Below, piece by piece: positions 11,831 through 26,033 of a stretch of 64,000 nt of DNA. The stretch lies in the NCBI GenBank assembly GCA_019787685.1, contig JAHNUO010000011.1:744001-808000 (forward strand), read 5' to 3'. Below the pieces are notes generated by a model. The model was given only the letters and a program-made list of their open reading frames with translations. It searched no databases and was not told where the DNA came from. Numbering within the stretch: the stretch's first letter is position 1; every line of letters starts with the position of its first letter. A program made the translations under genes and the position numbers. Source of the DNA: Chiua virens (Eukaryota > Basidiomycota > Agaricomycetes > Boletales > Boletaceae).

Positions 11831-12301
11831 ATGTCACCATCAACTGAAGTGTGCGAACAGGACAATGGTCGAAAATGTGACTCTGAGCGTGTCTCCGAAG
11901 GTGAGCCCTCCTCCAACCCGCCGAGATCTCGAGACACACCTCTTTCCGCAGAAGTGCGCAAACCCCTGTATTACGACCCCATTCCAGATGAGTGGAACCC
12001 GGCAGACTGGTTGGGAAATATCTTCTCCAACGTAGAACGCAAATACGCGGAAATGCAAGCGAGACTCAAGGAGAGCGCTGGCAGCACATCAGTCACGACT
12101 TCGCGCCAAGAATGCGAGGCAGGCTCGGAAGGAATCGATGAGGTTGAGCTCGTAGATCGAGTTCGGGTGGAAATTTTCTTGGAGATGGTAGAAAGCACCG
12201 CTGATCTGGTACTGTTCCCGCCGGAGGTCATGAGGAATGGGAGTGGAGAATCCCACAGGCGGCGGATCCCTGAACCGCAACCAGAGGATGAAATCAACTG
12301 A
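11831..12301 (+). CDS. small acidic protein of unknown function
   Basis: An uninterrupted 156-codon frame from ATG 11831 to a TGA at 12299-12301. It is polar and acidic (many Glu, Ser, Arg), has a central LYYDPIPDEWNPADWLGNIF segment, a probable amphipathic helix after it, and no signal peptide or membrane segment. I do not recognise the family. Immediately after the stop another frame encodes a very acidic tail (DELDDDEEIVSDYEGSSDDE) up to 12390, so the real protein may be longer and the present stop may result from the same kind of single-base shift seen in neighbouring genes. Confidence 0.5.
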   Translation: MSPSTEVCEQDNGRKCDSERVSEGEPSSNPPRSRDTPLSAEVRKPLYYDPIPDEWNPADWLGNIFSNVERKYAEMQARLKESAGSTSVTTSRQECEAGSEGIDEVELVDRVRVEIFLEMVESTADLVLFPPEVMRNGSGESHRRRIPEPQPEDEIN

Positions 12302-13238
12302 CGAGCTGGATGATGACGAAGAAATCGTTTCAGACTACGAGGGAAGCAGTGACGATGAAAGTGATGCGTCGTCAACCGGCGAAATCTGAAGCCGTCGGCG
12401 CGCGTAGGCTCTAGGTGTTCGGGGATCAGAAAGGTTCGTGTATCCGCACACAAAGTGAATTGGCATTAGCTGAAGTGAGGACATTTAGCATCTGACGAAG
12501 AAACGGCATACCTGGAAAGTTACAGTTCCATTTTTCCCCACTATTTATATCTTGTAAAATTGTTTTCCTGAGGACACTGTCGCATGTAGTGATCGTTCTT
12601 TTTTTCCCCTCCGCGGCCAATACACCATGCGTTATAATCAACTGTGAACAAGTGGCACACGTTACTGTGAGTTCCATGTCGGCATTTCCGCAACGCGGGG
12701 GCTTGATTCAGTTTCGGACCAACTTCGTCGGACGAGCATCGATATGCAGAGGTCATTGTAGATGTGACCTTCAACTTGTTGTGCACGATACAGTAGGTGG
12801 CCTTGATTTAGCAGAGAATTCGTATCGAACCGTCAGAAACACAATCACAACGAAGAAGAGATACGCTACCTGTTCCAGATTTCCTCCTGCTCAAAACGCA
12901 TCCAACTTGGGCTGTTTGAAGTGAAAAACAGGTCGGAGATAGATTCTTCACAGCCATCCTCCTGCAAGGACTCGCCATGACGCGTGCGGTGAGCACGAGG
13001 TTAACCGATCAAACCTATCTCGCCGCTGGCCTTGCGTCTCAAACCGACTCAGAAGTACTCTTCGTCGAGTCTTCGAGCGTCACAAACTTGAACGAGCTCA
13101 AGCGCTCAATTTTGGTCAGATTGCAAGCGTCCCATGCGACATAATTTATAAAACGGTCTGCCAGCGTCGATGAGTGATACGGTTCGGACTACATTACAGA
13201 TCAAGGACTCTACTACATATACATGTCTACCCTCGAGG
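12302..13238. other. no gene recognised after the acidic tail
   Basis: Apart from the acidic frame up to about 12390, this 850 bp region has no supportable coding sequence. Its right part carries the 3' flank of PEX19. Confidence 0.4.
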
Positions 13239-14409
13239 TCAATTTACTTTACAATCCTCTGGCATGTCAGGAAGTCCATCTGTGCCCATATTAAAGCCAG
13301 GCGGAAGAGGGCCCATGATCTCTTCTGGCGGTGATCCGTACGATTGCAACTGTGTACATATGTGAACAAGGATCGTCACTGTCAAACAAGCGCGCATACC
13401 TCGCCCATGAGGTCAACAATTTTTTTCCGAGTTTCGTCGTCATCTTTATATTTAGGCGCTTCGAACTCGACAAGCAATCGTTTGATACACGATATTTGTG
13501 CCTCGAAGCGTTCCTTGTCCTGGGATGATATGGTGCTGCTGTTCTTGCTGAGATACTCGGGAAACTGTGCGGATAATATCAGACTTGTGAGAGGAAGGTC
13601 ATGCAGACGCACCTTGTCGTTCAATTCCTTTATCGGCTCGTGCAGTACTTCCTTGCTCATGAGTTGACCCATCATCATCTCCAACATCCCCTGTAACTGC
13701 TCTTCGCCCTCCGCGCCGTCCCCCGTGCCAGAAAGACCGAGCTGCGACAGCATCGATTCGAGATCGATGGCGTCACCACTCAAGCTCGCAGACGAGTCAG
13801 GATGATTTGAGACCCGATTCGCTCTCCTTGAGCTTATTCATCGTCGAGCGTATGCGCGACTGAAAATCATCCTGCTTCGACCCCACAGACGGTGTCTTCG
13901 TAGAGGCCTGACTGTTCGCCGGACCCACACGCGTCGCCTCCCATGCGGCCGCGAATTCGGGGTCATTGGCCGCAGCTACCCTCTGCAGTCCCTGACTTCT
14001 CGATGTACCTCAGGAACGCGTCCATCTGCGTCGTATATTCGGAAGCTGGCGTCTGAGTGTTCGACGGGCCCGACATCCCCTCAAGGGGCGCCGCTTCGCT
14101 TGCAGTCGCGGATTCGCGATCAGTGGCATCTTCACTACGGAGATGCCTCAAGAATGCGTCCATCTGCTTTGATAATTCGTCTCCTAAATCCTGGGTCATC
14201 TCGTCTTCCATATCCGCCGCTGACGCGGGCACGACGACAGGCGTGGGCTTGGCTGGTGACGTTGGCAGGACTGACGGCCCCGAGAACTGATCGAGCACAT
14301 CTGATGAGAGTGTTAACAAGTATGAAGACAAAGGACGAAGTCGACACTGACCATCGAGCTCGTCGAGATCGTCCTCCTCGTCGACGCGCGCTCTCTGGTT
14401 GTCAGGCAT
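13239..14409 (-). CDS. PEX19: peroxisomal membrane protein chaperone Pex19, with two apparent +1 shifts
   Basis: Pex19 binds newly made peroxisomal membrane proteins in the cytosol and delivers them to Pex3. The start at 14409 (MPDNQRARVDEEDDLDELD) continues through a GT-AG intron (14351-14301) into DVLDQFSG, then two FLR-type helices (KQMDAFLRHLRSED, TQMDAFLRYIEKSG), FAAAWEATRVG, IRSTMNKLKESE, and the MPP-binding region LESMLSQLGLSG, EEQLQGMLEMMMGQLMSKEV, LHEPIKELNDK, FPEYLSKN. The last exon ends with EIMGPLPPGF and CKVN before the stop, a CaaX-like farnesylation signal. The frame must shift by one extra base at about 13979-13981 (GGG) and again at about 13813-13815 (GGG); no intron fits. 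Length without these is normal. Confidence 0.88.
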
Positions 14410-14492
14410 GTTCAAACCGATCAGGAGCGAGTTGCTGTCCGCGATAAACATCCAGATCGAGCCAGTTGCCATATCCGTTCATCGCCACCCCC
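14410..14492. promoter_or_regulatory. divergent promoter of PEX19 and RRP43
   Basis: Only 83 bp separate the two start codons, so both promoters and 5' UTRs must lie here or inside the genes. No TATA element is visible. Confidence 0.5.
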
Positions 14493-15614
14493 ATGAACGA
14501 CGCGTTGCGCGCACAGGTCTTCCAGCGACTCCATCCGCATGCGTATCTCGACCGGTTCCTCGCTGAGGGCGTCAGGCCAGACGGACGTGAACCGCGCGAG
14601 TGGCGAGACGTCTCTGTCAACGTCGGTGCGCGTGTCTTTTTTACACCGACCAGGTTTGTCCTGACCGTCAGTCACCAGGATCCATCTCGACGGCGGACGG
14701 TTCAGCCCTCGTTCGGGTGGGCAAGACCATCCTCGTGTGTGGCATCAAGGCCGAAATCGCAGAGCCAGAGTTGGACGCACCAGATCATGGGTTCATAGGT
14801 GGGTCCATCAGTGACGGTCCAACACCCGTTCATCACACTTCGCAGTGCCCAACATCGACCTCCCCGCCATGTGTTCGCCCAAGTTCAAGCCAGGTCCACC
14901 GTCTGAAGAGGCACAGGTGCTGTCCGAGAGACTCAACGACGCGCTCGTCAGGTTCGTCTCGGCTAATCTTTGCGCGTGTATGATGGTTAGAATGGACGTC
15001 CTAGATCAAACGTACTACCGCTGGACACGCTCTGCATATCCTCTGGTCGGGCCTGTCTGGTGTCTCTACATCGACGCAACGTGTCTCAATTACGATGGAA
15101 ACGCATTCGACGCAGCGCTCGTAGCTATCATAGCGGCATTAGGGAATAGTACGTGTGCATGTCCCCTCGTGGCGCACATGGTTGACACGTGCGCCAGCAA
15201 CGCTACCGCAGGCAACATTTGATACAGATGCGTCGACGACCACATGTAGTCGAACCGTCCGTGTCCCGCTGTCGCTCAACAAGCACCGTCGAATAGCCGG
15301 CCTCAGCTTTGGCTGTGTTGGTGGAAGGTGACTCGCTCTACTCGTACTTAGGATTCCCACTGACATGGCCTTTTTCTCCCAGCGTGCCCACACTTTTAGT
15401 GGATCCTACATCTTTTGAAGAGCCCTTGCTCACATCCACGATCACCGTCATTGTTGATGCAGACGGAGGCATCGTCTGCGTCGAACGGGGGACAGTGGGC
15501 GAAAACGATGGTGGTGAACAACAGTGTTTGGCTTCCCAAGGTACCGGATCATTGGAAAAGTGCGTGCTTGTAGCCAAGGAACGCGCGGTCATCTTGCACA
15601 AGTTATTCGAATAA
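14493..15614 (+). CDS. RRP43: exosome core subunit Rrp43 (EXOSC8), RNase PH fold, one apparent +1 shift
   Basis: Rrp43 is one of six RNase PH-like ring subunits of the nuclear and cytoplasmic RNA exosome; in eukaryotes it is structural. Order of motifs: FLAEGVRPDGREPREWRD, SISTADGSALVRVGKTILVC, KAEIAEPELD, VPNIDLPAMCSPKFKPGPPS, TLCISSGRA, WCLYIDATCLNYDGN, then SVPTLLVDPTSFEEPLL and TITVIVDADGG before the stop at 15612-15614. All are typical of EXOSC8. Five GT-AG introns join cleanly. Between TLCISSGRA and VWCLYIDAT the frame is off by one extra base at about 15052-15055 (GCCTGTC). A start at 14466 is also possible; 14493 (MNDALRAQVF) gives the usual N-terminal length. Confidence 0.9.
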
Positions 15615-16019
15615 AATGGTCGCACCCATATCTGAAGGCGGCTATGGGTCGATTAGAACGTCAGTCCAGGTACTACTCATTCGATCCAAGTCAGTGGTGA
15701 ATGATCGTCACGAGTCGACTAAAGAGGTGTGTACGGACGTTTCTGTCCCACCCCAGTTCCAACCTGTTTTCCGTCTACGTGTATTGGCATACATCACACG
15801 AGTTGTTGAGATGTCGTTGGCGCCTCCACGGAGGAGTGCCGCGTATACCGAGGTCTCTGATTTATTTGTGTAGGATCTGAAGTTCAGGTTCAAAGTACGT
15901 TTTAGTAGGGCCATCCGTGCCAGCGTCAGCACTAAGGTGCTGATGATTACCGGTTTGCTCAGATCACAGAATTAGGTTTCGTTGGGAAAACATCCAGCGT
16001 TGCAGATGTCCGATGAATT
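15615..16019. other. tail-to-tail intergenic region RRP43/SAM50
   Basis: About 400 bp between two converging stop codons. It should hold both 3' UTRs; no other feature is visible. Confidence 0.4.
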
Positions 16020-17643
16020 CTACAGAAATTCCAAGCCGATGCCCACCTGTGGTCCCCGCTTCAATACCTCTCCTTTAGCAGCGATGAGGGGCACTCCCAG
16101 GTTGACTTCGGCTCGGATGGGATCGAAACGGTATACAAGGCCTAATCCAACGCTTATAGAGGGTTGTGTCAATGCCGTGTGAATGGATTGGGAGAGAGGG
16201 ACTGTTCATAGTGAGTGTGAAGGGAGTGAATGACGGAGAACACTAAAAGCGACGTACCTCCGCTGATCCCTTGTAGCCTCCCAGCATTGACCCAAGCGTG
16301 CAACTTGGTCGGCCACTCGGGTCGTCTGGGAATATTACCCAGTATTGATAGCCCAACCGAGTAGTAAAGATCCCCACCAACAGACGTTGCTGCGGACGTA
16401 TGAGTCACATCGTCGGTGTTTAAGCGGTGAAAGATGACCTACACCCCTCGTGACCGCCCAAGCCTCCTGGTCCAAATGCCCTCACACTGGGGGGTCCACC
16501 AAGTTGAAATTTATCTGAGTAGTGGATCGTGGTCGGATCACCCGCTAAAAGTTGGAGGAAGCCAGCGCGCCCTGTTAGGGAGAGGGTCTGTATACACCAA
16601 TAAGTCGCGTGCAGAATGTGGCGTGACGGGTATGACTCGCCAGTCCTTTCGTTAATGAATACCCTGTCTTGGCATGTGCTTCCGTCTTCCAAAATGCATT
16701 GCTGCAGGCTCCAAGGAGGCTTTGGCTGGCAATGGAAGACGATGGGACAAAGGCGTCGAGTTTTCTGGTGAGAGCAAGTTCATTGACAACTCGGAATAAG
16801 GAGCCGGAAGTGGGCATGACGGAATCATCGAGGGTGTCGCACGTATACGTGTGGGACAGAGAGGCTTTGGCGGCGGGGCCGGCGGACTGACGAATGCTGA
16901 GGATAGGTGAGCAAGGGATAGAGCGAGAGACGTGTGTTGGGAATACCTAATACCAGCGTCGTCGCTGAGAGAGCTAATACACCTCCAGGCGAGCTCGGCA
17001 GCCATCTCGTTACCTGGGATCGGAATACCGAGGGAACATTGTCTGAGGCCGGATTTGAACGCCATGCGTTCCTCCCTGCCGCCGCCGCCCTGTGGGCCGA
17101 GCTCTCGCTCGGTGCCGACCAAGGAAAGAAAAGCATGCGAGGACATGGCGGGGGTGACGGGGAGCAACAGCGACGCGTCGAACGCGCGCTTGGTCTTGGT
17201 ACCCAGCGAGGCATTGAGGGAGAGTACTTCTGCATGGCCCAACAGGTTTGTGAGACGGCCTTCGAGCGACTGGAAAGAGCGTCAGAGGTATGCGGGCATA
17301 GCAGGGCAAGATACGTGCGGCATTGCCCTCGCCGTCTCCGAGCGACGTGCTGGTCTTGACGAAGAATCTGCCGCGTTCCTGGACATTGTAGACGATGTCG
17401 ACGTGCGCGTCGGACCCGTTTTGAGCGGGGTCGATGCGGACCGAGTGTGCGCGAAAGAGGACCGGTGGCAGTTAGAGCGCGTGAAATGGCTGCGGTGGTG
17501 TCGACGACGTCCTTGAAGGTGGAGTGCGGCACGACGACGAGGTGTGGCGCGATGAGCCAGTCGAGAAAGGCGCGGGTGGTGTTGTGGGCGCCGTTGACGC
17601 GGACGGCGGCGACGCTGACGGGTGCGTCGACGAGCTCGACCAT
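16020..17643 (-). CDS. SAM50: mitochondrial outer membrane beta-barrel assembly protein Sam50, one apparent +1 shift
   Basis: Sam50 (Tob55) is the Omp85-family core of the SAM complex that inserts beta-barrel proteins into the mitochondrial outer membrane. The first exon ([20 protein letters not shown]) and [20 protein letters not shown] plus [20 protein letters not shown] form the POTRA-like N-terminal part. The barrel follows with [32 protein letters not shown], the conserved [15 protein letters not shown] loop, and a C-terminal strand ending [11 protein letters not shown], with an aromatic-rich end as in Omp85 proteins. Several short introns interrupt it. A single extra base near 17459-17466 separates the first 59 codons from the rest of exon 1. 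The start at 17643 leaves only 48 bp to the MSH2 ATG. Confidence 0.82.
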
Positions 17644-17691
17644 TGCAGAAGAAGAGTGACAGACTGTCACAAGTGTCACACCGCGTCGAGG
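17644..17691. promoter_or_regulatory. 48-bp divergent promoter between SAM50 and MSH2
   Basis: The two start codons face away from each other with 48 bp between them. Core promoters and at least one 5' UTR must overlap the neighbouring coding sequence. It contains TGTCAC/GTGACA half-sites in dyad arrangement (around 17658-17680) but no TATA box. Confidence 0.5.
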
Positions 17692-20600
17692 ATGTCTGTC
17701 ATGTACGGAAAAGAAAAAGAGAACGAGCAGGAAATTGACCCCGGATTTATTGCCTTCTTCTCAAGGCTCCCCAAGAAATCCCCCGCAGAGGACGGCCTCG
17801 TCCGTCTCTTTGACCGCAACGACTTTTACTCCGTGCACGGATCAGACGCGCTCTTCGTCGCGGCACACGTCTTCCGCACAAATTCGGTCATCAAGTATCT
17901 CGGTGCGGGGGGCAAGACAGCCGGTCTGCCCAGCGTCACGCTTAAATACACCCTTGGACACGCGTTTTTGCGTGAGGCACTCACCGTCAAGCAGCTTCGC
18001 GTCGAGATCTGGACACCAGCACCCGGTCAGGGGCGCAAGGCTACCAAGTTCGTGTTGCAGAAGGAGGCGAGTTGTCGCGTCGCGTCACGTCCTGCTTGCG
18101 CACTGACACGTCCCCTAGGCGTCCCCAGGAAACCTCCAAGCAGTCGAGGACCTCCTCTTTACTAACTCGGACGTCCTCTCGGCACCTATAGTCATTGCCA
18201 TCAAAATTGCCTCCACCGGCGAAAAGACCAAGACCAAGAGTGTCAGCGTCGCGTATGCTGACACGAGCGTACGCGAAATTGGTGTCGCCGAATTTGCGGA
18301 CAATGACCTCTTTTCGAACGCAGAGGTATGGCCGCTAGTGTATGTCGCGATCTGATCTGACGCGTCGCACAGTCACTCATCATCCAGCTGTCAGCCAAAG
18401 AAGCGATCATACCTACAGGCACCGCTTCTGGCGTTACTGACCGCGACATCGAGCTCAACAAGCTCAAAGCGGTCCTCGACCGATGTGGTGTCGTCGTCAC
18501 AGAACGGAAGCCCAGTACGTCGCCTTGTACATTGCTTCTCTCTCCTCTGACTCGCGCATACACAGGCGAGTTCACAACGAAGAATATTTTCGAGGACATC
18601 AAAAAGTTGACCGGATCAGAAGAGGCAGAAGAGGCACCAAGTTCCAGCAGTGCGTCTGTTTTGCTTTCCTGTGACCTTCCACTTATGTTGCAAACAGCTG
18701 TCCCTGCTCCAGGCGCTTTATCTGCACTCGTCATTTACCTCTCTCTCCTTTCAGATCCCGCGAATCACGGCGCATACAAGCTCAAAACTCACGATCTCGC
18801 TCAATATATGCGTCTGGATGCAAGTTCCGTGAGGGCACTCGCATTGGTCGATTTCGGAGCGGGGGTCAGTCCTAAGCACCGTGCTTCCCTGCTCCACCAC
18901 GAACTTACCGTCTACAGGGTAGCCTCAACAAGTCGTCCACGCTGCTAGGACTTCTCAACAAGTGCAAGACTGCGCAAGGTACCAGACTGCTCGCAACTTG
19001 GTTAAAGCAGCCGCTTGTCAACTTGCACGAGATACGTGAGTAAGACATAATCCGGGACTTGCTGTATTCAAATGTCATATGTATAGGAAAGCGACAGGAC
19101 CTGGTAGAAACATTTGTAAATGATTCTACCACAAGACATGCCCTCCAGGCAAGTGGCATCACCTGTTGTCTGTTTGACGTTTCAGTCTGAGACTGGTCTT
19201 AGGAGGACTATCTCAACCTAATGCCTGATCTTCACCGGCTAAGTAAACGGTTCAAGAAAGGCGTCGCTTCCCTTGAAGATGTAGTCCGCGTTTATCAGGT
19301 GGTATTGAAGGTGAAGCTGATCGCAATGAACTTTCATACCATGTATTGACTATGGACAGATGTCGGGTCTGCTTGAGACCCTTGAGGACATCCAACACGA
19401 TCAAGAGGCACACAGAAAACTTGTAGAAGACGTATACATAGGACCTTTCCAGGCATGTGTTCAGCTTTGTCGTCTCAAGACTGAATACATGTATTAATCT
19501 CACCAAAAGGCACTCTCTGAGAATCTCTCTAAATATTCTGACATGGTAGAGACTACCCTCGACCTCGCTTCGCTCGATACGCATACATATACCATCAAAC
19601 CGGAATATGACGAGGGCTTGCAAAGGCTGGCTACCCAACTTATGGAGGTACGTCGCCTATGGCTGCGGATATAAATGATGAGTTGACCGACTAGGCGAGG
19701 GATGGATTGGACGGTGAGCATCGAGCGGTTGGAAAAGATCTAGGGCTCGAACTTAACAAGAAGCTGCACTTGGAGAATTCATCGACTTATGGATACTGCT
19801 TCAGGCTGACTAAGAACGTATGTTCTCTGCTTCATGGTCCAACAAGCGTATCAATTCCATTGATTATTTTTTCTCCTGCTTTGTGAGCAGGATGCAAAAG
19901 GCATGGGGAAGAGCAGCAAATACAAGGAAATCGCAACAGTGAAATCTGGCGTGTACTTTACGACCACCACGTTGAAGGAATTCGCAACCAAGTATCAGGA
20001 GGCAAACGAAGAATATCAACGTACTCAGGCCAGTCTTGTAAAGGAAGTTGTCAACATTGCCTGTGAGTGTGCATCGTTTATGGAGACAAGTAACTAACGA
20101 GTTGTGCAGCAACATACACTCCTGTTTTGGAGAAGTTAGATCACATACTCGCGCACCTAGACGTCATTGTCAGGTCAGTTCCCAATACATTCATCGAACC
20201 CCGCTGACCTTTTCCGTCTTCCTAGCTTTGCACACGTTTCGGTGAACGCCCCAGAACCTTACGTCAAACCTAATGTATCTGAGAAAGGTAAGCTACTGAT
20301 CATTCCTTTGTCTGATAGTTGATTTAGAACGCGACATGTGTAAGGCGAGAGTGGTCTTGTTCTGAAAGATGCGCGACATCCTTGTCTCGAGGTTCAAGAC
20401 GAGATTAGTTTCATTCCCAATGACGTTGAAATGGTCAAAGGAGAGGGAGAGTTCTTAATCATCAGTACGGTTCACCTTGTGCGCTATAAGCTCTGCTGAT
20501 CGTTATTATAGCCGGACCTAATATGGGTGGAAAGAGCACGTACATCCGACAGGTGATGACAATGCTCTCACTCCCCAGTTCTGGCGAATTAAATAACTTC

Positions 20601-21634
20601 TAGGTTGGCGTGATAGCTCTTATGGCCCAGACAGGGTGCTTCGTTCCTTGCTCTTCGGCTTCTCTTCCTATATTCGACTCTATCCTGTGTCGTGTCGGGG
20701 CCGGCGACTCGCAGCTGAAAGGCGTATCAACCTTCATGGCTGAGATGCTGGAAACGGCGTCGATTCTGAGAGTGAGTCATTTCTTCGCTCCTGTCCACTG
20801 GGGATTGACTCGTTGCAGTCTGCATCAAAGGACTCATTAATCATCATCGATGAACTTGGAAGAGGTGAGTATATTCCGTGCTCTTACTTCCCCCGCTCAT
20901 GATCGTATCAAAGGCACCTCGACTTACGATGGTTTCGGCCTCGCGTGGGCAATCTCTGAGTATGTGTTTCTACAATCCAACTTTACGACGCGCTAATATA
21001 AATTCAACAGACACATCGCCTCAAAGATTCGGGCCTTTTGTCTATTTGCCACTCATTTCCACGAGCTGACAGCTCTCGATCAAGAGATCACTCACGTGAA
21101 GAACTTGCATGTCGTTGCACACGTTGGACAGGAGGAAGGGTCGCAGGAGAGGGATATCACGCTCTTGTATAAGGTACAGCCCGGTACGCACTCATTCTGC
21201 AACTTGTCATGCTTGCAAGCATTCTGACTTGGGACATTAGGTGTCTCGGACCAGAGCTTCGGGATCCACGTCGCTCGACTGGCGAATTTCCCCGAGAATG
21301 TTGTCAGGGTGGGCTTCCGGCATAAACTCTGCAAATGCTTTGTCTGATCCCCTGACAGTTGGCCAAGCGCAAGGCGGACGAACTCGAAGACTTTGCGGTG
21401 GGCCAACACGTTGCGCCCCCGCACTCGGACGAAGTGACGGAAGAAGGCATTCAGATCGTTGAAGAGCTTCTTCGAACCTGGGCCGAGTCTACTTCGGGCA
21501 TGGATGGTGAAGACGTCGCCATGGAGGACGCCTCCGCGGACGCACAGCTCGAAGAGCTCTGCCGATGCGTCGAGACGTTCCGACCACGGTTCGAAGGTAA
21601 TGCCTGGGTGCAGTCGATGATATCCTCTTTGTGA
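17692..21634 (+). CDS. MSH2: DNA mismatch repair protein Msh2
   Basis: Msh2 pairs with Msh3 or Msh6 to recognise mismatches and insertion/deletion loops. The product has the N-terminal mismatch-binding domain ([32 protein letters not shown]), connector ([27 protein letters not shown]), lever region ([40 protein letters not shown]), clamp, and the ATPase domain with Walker [10 protein letters not shown] (about 20515-20545), Walker [26 protein letters not shown] and [12 protein letters not shown], then a helix-turn-helix tail. About 18 small introns all join in frame; three of them need GC donors (18067, 19149, 19453). Unlike many neighbours it has no frameshift. It is complete and probably functional. 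In-frame ATGs upstream to 17524 lie inside SAM50 and are not favoured. Confidence 0.95.
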
Positions 21635-21731
21635 GTGCTTTGCCGCCATACGGTGGCCATCTCGCTTTCGTTGTTGGACCGTCTGGCTACACATACAGTC
21701 GCTGTCTAATCCGTACATATGCATCTATCTG
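21635..21731. other. 97-bp tail-to-tail gap MSH2/TRM4
   Basis: Converging stop codons are 97 bp apart, so the 3' UTRs almost certainly overlap. No separate element is seen. Confidence 0.4.
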
Positions 21732-24715
<2,984 letters not shown>

Positions 24716-24798
24716 CTTGCTTCGGGGTTATCGAGTTATCGGGTCAGTAACCAAGGACCAGGCAAGGAACTCTAAAGTGGTAAGGAGTCTACCCCAGG

Positions 24799-24840
24799 AA
24801 GCGGTTGTTTGGAACGGAGGGCGTTGCCAAACAACCGCTT
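24799..24840. repeat. 14-bp perfect inverted repeat upstream of TRM4
   Basis: Arms 24799-24812 (AAGCGGTTGTTTGG) and 24827-24840 enclose a 14-nt loop, about 85-125 bp upstream of the TRM4 ATG. The duplicate copy at 615-656 has identical arms and one changed loop base although its gene body is wrecked. A regulatory role or a hairpin-type element are both possible. Confidence 0.85.
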
Positions 24841-26033
24841 TTGGTCGGTGACTCCTGGCAGCTGCGGCTTATTCGCGGCCCCATTCGTTGCGAGTTAACC
24901 ACAATATGTAAGTAGTTTCATTCGGTGGATATCCAGAGTTGGGCTACGTTTTACACAAGTGCACAAAGAAGACGTAGCTCGAAGCTGGCCAACCGCGGAT
25001 ACCTCCCAAATGCATCCCACCAGTTTTCTGCCAGGGTACGATTCGAGTCAGTTTTTCACCAGGAGGATCTATCCATAACCCCGTCCCACTCTTTGCAAAT
25101 CAGGCTCCTCGTGCCACATTATCATCAGTATCAGGCCCATGTAAGCCATTGATCGGGGCCGGATATGGACGCCGCGGTGATACCTATCCAGAGAAGCAAA
25201 CATTCATTCCAGAACTCTAGCACAGCCTGGTCACTTCCACATACTGGCAGTAAGTTTGCTAACTCCTCTCAATCTCGAGAACTTCCTCACGTTGGCATTA
25301 ATCGCGTCTTTCTGTTCAGGACGTTACCGTCTCTCCCTAGCACAGAAGGATTTCACGAAGACACGCAATCATGGTTCCTTTTGTTCACTATGGATTATGA
25401 AGCGCCGTTCCGAATACGCTACTTGGATCTATGCTGAAGTGACATCTACTTTTTGATATCATAGACATTCTCAGTCGAATAAATAAATGGGCAAGATGTC
25501 GTACATGCTCTCAAGTCTATGAGTACCACGGAAGAAAAACTTAGGGGACGACACTGGCAAGCCATACAAACATGATGAATTAAAATTGGCATATATAGAC
25601 GAACCTCCCCAAGTGTCTTATCCGTTTCAGTTTCATGTAACTTGCTAGGAAATGTTCTGACCGCGACGACCTTGAAAATCAACCTTGACGTCCGTGACTC
25701 GGGCCATGAATGGCATGCGAGACAAGGGTGTACTCGTGACTGGCGCAGGCGGGAGATATTGGTGAGTTAGCGAGCGCCAACCTGGCCTAACCAAGCTTGG
25801 GATTTTGTCAGTCGGTGCTTGCTAAATTATGCATAAAATGTCTTCAAGTTATTAGATAATGTATACCCCAGGGGGGGTTATGCATCGTCATATTTATGGG
25901 TTACAGTAAGCTGAGAGGTTCGTGTAAACTTTGCATAGACTGAACCTGGTACTATCAAGCTGATGCTGATCTGTTCAGCTGCGAGAGACAGCTCGGATAT
26001 CCTTTTGGTTGTGATGAAAAAAGAGGCGACCAT
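24841..26033. other. 1.2 kb without a recognised gene
   Basis: Frames around 25165-25456 are short, overlapping and without family motifs. No terminal repeats or RNA genes were seen. Confidence 0.4.
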
